Translations under genes and position numbers: made by a program
Assembly: GCA_019233415.1 (NCBI GenBank)
Contig: JAFAMK010000413.1
Location: 1 to 7,564, forward strand
DNA length: 7,564 bases
Source of the DNA: Vulcanimicrobiota bacterium
Lineage (GTDB): Bacteria > Vulcanimicrobiota > Vulcanimicrobiia > Vulcanimicrobiales > Vulcanimicrobiaceae
Direction of reading: 5' to 3'
Shown: positions 6,041 through 7,564 of the stretch, one piece after another
How positions within the stretch are numbered: the stretch's first letter is position 1
How the letters are laid out: each line of letters begins with the position of its first letter
Notes under the pieces: generated by a model
What the model saw: only the letters and a program-made list of their open reading frames with translations
Told to the model about the DNA's origin: nothing
The model's database searches: none

Positions 6041-6054
6041 CGAACGTACGTTCC
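6041..6054. promoter_or_regulatory. LexA/DinR-like SOS box abutting the dnaG start
   Basis: CGAACGTACGTTCC fits the Bacillus-type DinR/LexA consensus CGAACRNRYGTTYC at every position. Its 12-bp core GAACGTACGTTC is a perfect palindrome. It ends at the base before the GTG start of dnaG and lies wholly between the peptidase stop and that GTG. From base composition, about 0.06-0.12 GAAC-N4-GTTC matches are expected by chance in a window this size, so placement matters more than the match alone. Whether this organism has a LexA of that specificity is unknown. Confidence 0.5.
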
Positions 6055-7564
6055 GTGCGGATCGACGACGGCGCGAAGCGGGAGATTCTCGCGCGCGCCG
6101 ACATCGGTGAAGTGATCGGGGCGTACGTTTCGCTGCGCAAGCGCGGGAACGACTTGGTCGGCCTGTGCCCGTTCCACGGCGAGAAGTCGCCCTCGTTCCA
6201 CGTCCATCCCGACCGCGGGTTTTTCAAATGCTTCGGCTGCGGCGTCGGCGGCGACGTGCTGACGTTTCTGCAGAAACAGGAGAACGTCGGCTTCCAAGAC
6301 GCGCTGCGCATCCTCGGCAAGCGCTACGGCGTCGAGCTGCAGGACGAAGATCCGCGCGCTGCGCGCGCGCGCAACGAGCGCGAGGCGATCTACCACGCGA
6401 ACGACGTCGCACGCGCGTGGTTCCACGCGATGCTGCGCGACGAGCGCGCCGGCGCCGGTGCGCGCGCGTACTGCGAGCGGCGCGGGATCACCGCGGCGAC
6501 GGTCGAGGCGTTTTCGCTCGGCTTCGCGCCGGACCGCTGGGACGGGCTCGTTACCGAATTGCGCCGCAACGACGTCGACCTCGCGCTCGCCGCGAAGGCG
6601 GGCTTGCTCAAGCCCAGCGAGCGCGGCGGTTTCTACGACTTCTACCGCGGCCGCCTGATGATCCCGACCCTCGCGACGACCGGCGAGACGATCGCATTCG
6701 GCGGCCGCGCGCTCGGCGACCAGGAACCGAAGTACCTCAACACGTCGACGACGCCGGTCTACACGAAAGGCCGCTACCTGTTCGCGCTCAACGTCGCGCG
6801 GCGCGCCGCGGCGAAGGAAGACAGCGCGATCGTCGTCGAGGGCTACCTCGACTGCATCGCGCTGCACCAGGCCGGCTTCGCGAACGCGGTCGCCGCGCTC
6901 GGCACGGCGTTCACGCCCGAGCAGGCGCGCGAGCTGCGCAAGGTCGCCTCGCGCGCGGTGCTGTGCTACGACGCCGACGCGGCTGGCATCGATGCGGCGC
7001 TCAAGTCGATCGACGTGCTGAGCGCGGAGGGCGTCAGCGCGTGGGCGCTGCGCATCCCCGAAGGCAAGGATCCCGACGAGTTCGTGCGCCGCAACGGCGC
7101 CGATGCGTTCGCCGCGCTGCTCGCCAAGCCGCTCGCCGCGACGCAGGTCAAGCTCGACGCCGAGATCGACCGCCGCCGTGGACAGGTGGAGCCAAGTAAA
7201 CTCGCAAGCTGGGCAGAGGAAACAATCCAGCGCTTAGCTCCCACTGCAGAGCGAGATAATTGGCGCGTCTACGTTGCGGGCCGGCTGGGTCTGGAGCCCG
7301 CCGACCTGAGGGCCAAGGGGCAGTTTTCTGCTGGAGTCCTAAAGACGGTCCTCGCGTTCAACCCGCGAGGCTCGCGCCACGTGAATATCGACAAAACCGC
7401 CTGGCGCGCATTTGAGCGCGAGGTCATCGCTATTGTCCTGGACGAGCCATCGCTGCTCGGCGAATACGCCGACCGGATACCACCCGAGCGGTTCGAGAGT
7501 CCGGAGCTGCGGCGCGTCTGGGGGACGCTGCGGAGCCATGCTCGCTCGCTCGTGCAACCGTCCG
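6055..7564 (+). CDS. dnaG: DNA primase DnaG (3' end outside window)
   Basis: DnaG makes the RNA primers for replication at the fork, working with DnaB helicase. 503 residues are visible without a stop, so the gene runs off the right edge; most of the C-terminal helicase-interaction domain is outside or only begun. GTG 6055 is chosen because MRIDDGAKREILARADIGEV aligns with the canonical start; no Shine-Dalgarno precedes it. The zinc-binding domain has CPFH ... CFGC (Cys38, His41, Cys59, Cys62). The RNA polymerase core has FSLGFAPDRW, then FYRGRLMIP and GGRALGDQEPKYLNT (about 197-229). The Toprim motifs are VEGYLD (Glu262, Asp266) and CYDADAAG (Asp306, Asp308). All catalytic residues are present. 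From about codon 375 on, codon use becomes much richer in A/T-ending codons. It lies 26 bp after the peptidase gene and could be cotranscribed; rpoD is a common downstream neighbour elsewhere. Confidence 0.96.
   Translation, partial: MRIDDGAKREILARADIGEVIGAYVSLRKRGNDLVGLCPFHGEKSPSFHVHPDRGFFKCFGCGVGGDVLTFLQKQENVGFQDALRILGKRYGVELQDEDPRAARARNEREAIYHANDVARAWFHAMLRDERAGAGARAYCERRGITAATVEAFSLGFAPDRWDGLVTELRRNDVDLALAAKAGLLKPSERGGFYDFYRGRLMIPTLATTGETIAFGGRALGDQEPKYLNTSTTPVYTKGRYLFALNVARRAAAKEDSAIVVEGYLDCIALHQAGFANAVAALGTAFTPEQARELRKVASRAVLCYDADAAGIDAALKSIDVLSAEGVSAWALRIPEGKDPDEFVRRNGADAFAALLAKPLAATQVKLDAEIDRRRGQVEPSKLASWAEETIQRLAPTAERDNWRVYVAGRLGLEPADLRAKGQFSAGVLKTVLAFNPRGSRHVNIDKTAWRAFEREVIAIVLDEPSLLGEYADRIPPERFESPELRRVWGTLRSHARSLVQPS

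Noticed and set aside
5671..6867. A 398-codon minus-strand frame spanning the peptidase end and dnaG
   Set aside because: It is antisense to two well-identified genes and crosses their boundary without any domain.
6165..7199. A 344-codon plus-strand frame overlapping dnaG
   Set aside because: It is extremely Arg-rich and out of frame with the zinc and Toprim motifs of DnaG.
7339..7557. A 72-codon minus-strand frame at the right end
   Set aside because: It is antisense to the continuing dnaG frame and has no recognisable motif.

Overview
The window is a GC-rich bacterial chromosomal segment (counted blocks near the right end run about 70-75% GC), with strong G/C preference at third codon positions. 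It holds five protein genes, two of them cut by the window edges. I see no tRNA, rRNA, CRISPR array, transposase or phage gene. The high GC, a winged-helix regulator beside a TPR protein of the kind usually fused to such regulators, and a TPR protein with an unusual N-terminal HTH domain recall the Eremiobacterota/Vulcanimicrobiota (WPS-2) group. That placement is a low-confidence inference.

Layout from left to right: (1) the C-terminal part of methionine sulfoxide reductase MsrA (+); (2) a small OmpR/PhoB-type winged-helix protein whose receiver-like domain has lost its phosphorylation residues (+); (3) a 125-bp intergenic region with a degenerate copy of a widespread intergenic repeat motif, a perfect 14-bp palindrome and a long inverted repeat that runs into a strong Shine-Dalgarno; (4) a 426-residue HTH-TPR protein (+); (5) a 96-bp convergent gap with weak stem-loops; (6) a SAMHD1-like HD-domain phosphohydrolase (-); (7) a secreted S9A prolyl oligopeptidase (+) that starts back to back with the HD gene, the two start codons sharing bases; (8) DNA primase DnaG (+), starting with GTG just after a perfect GAAC-N4-GTTC palindrome and running off the right edge.

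Functional themes are mixed: protein oxidative repair, a probable two-gene regulatory pair (winged-helix protein plus HTH-TPR protein), nucleotide-pool or HD hydrolase chemistry, extracytoplasmic peptide hydrolysis, and replication priming. No single new multi-gene system is evident. The points most worth following are the regulatory DNA upstream of the TPR gene, the start-codon overlap of the divergent pair, the LexA/DinR-like box abutting dnaG, and an abrupt change of codon usage inside dnaG near position 7180.
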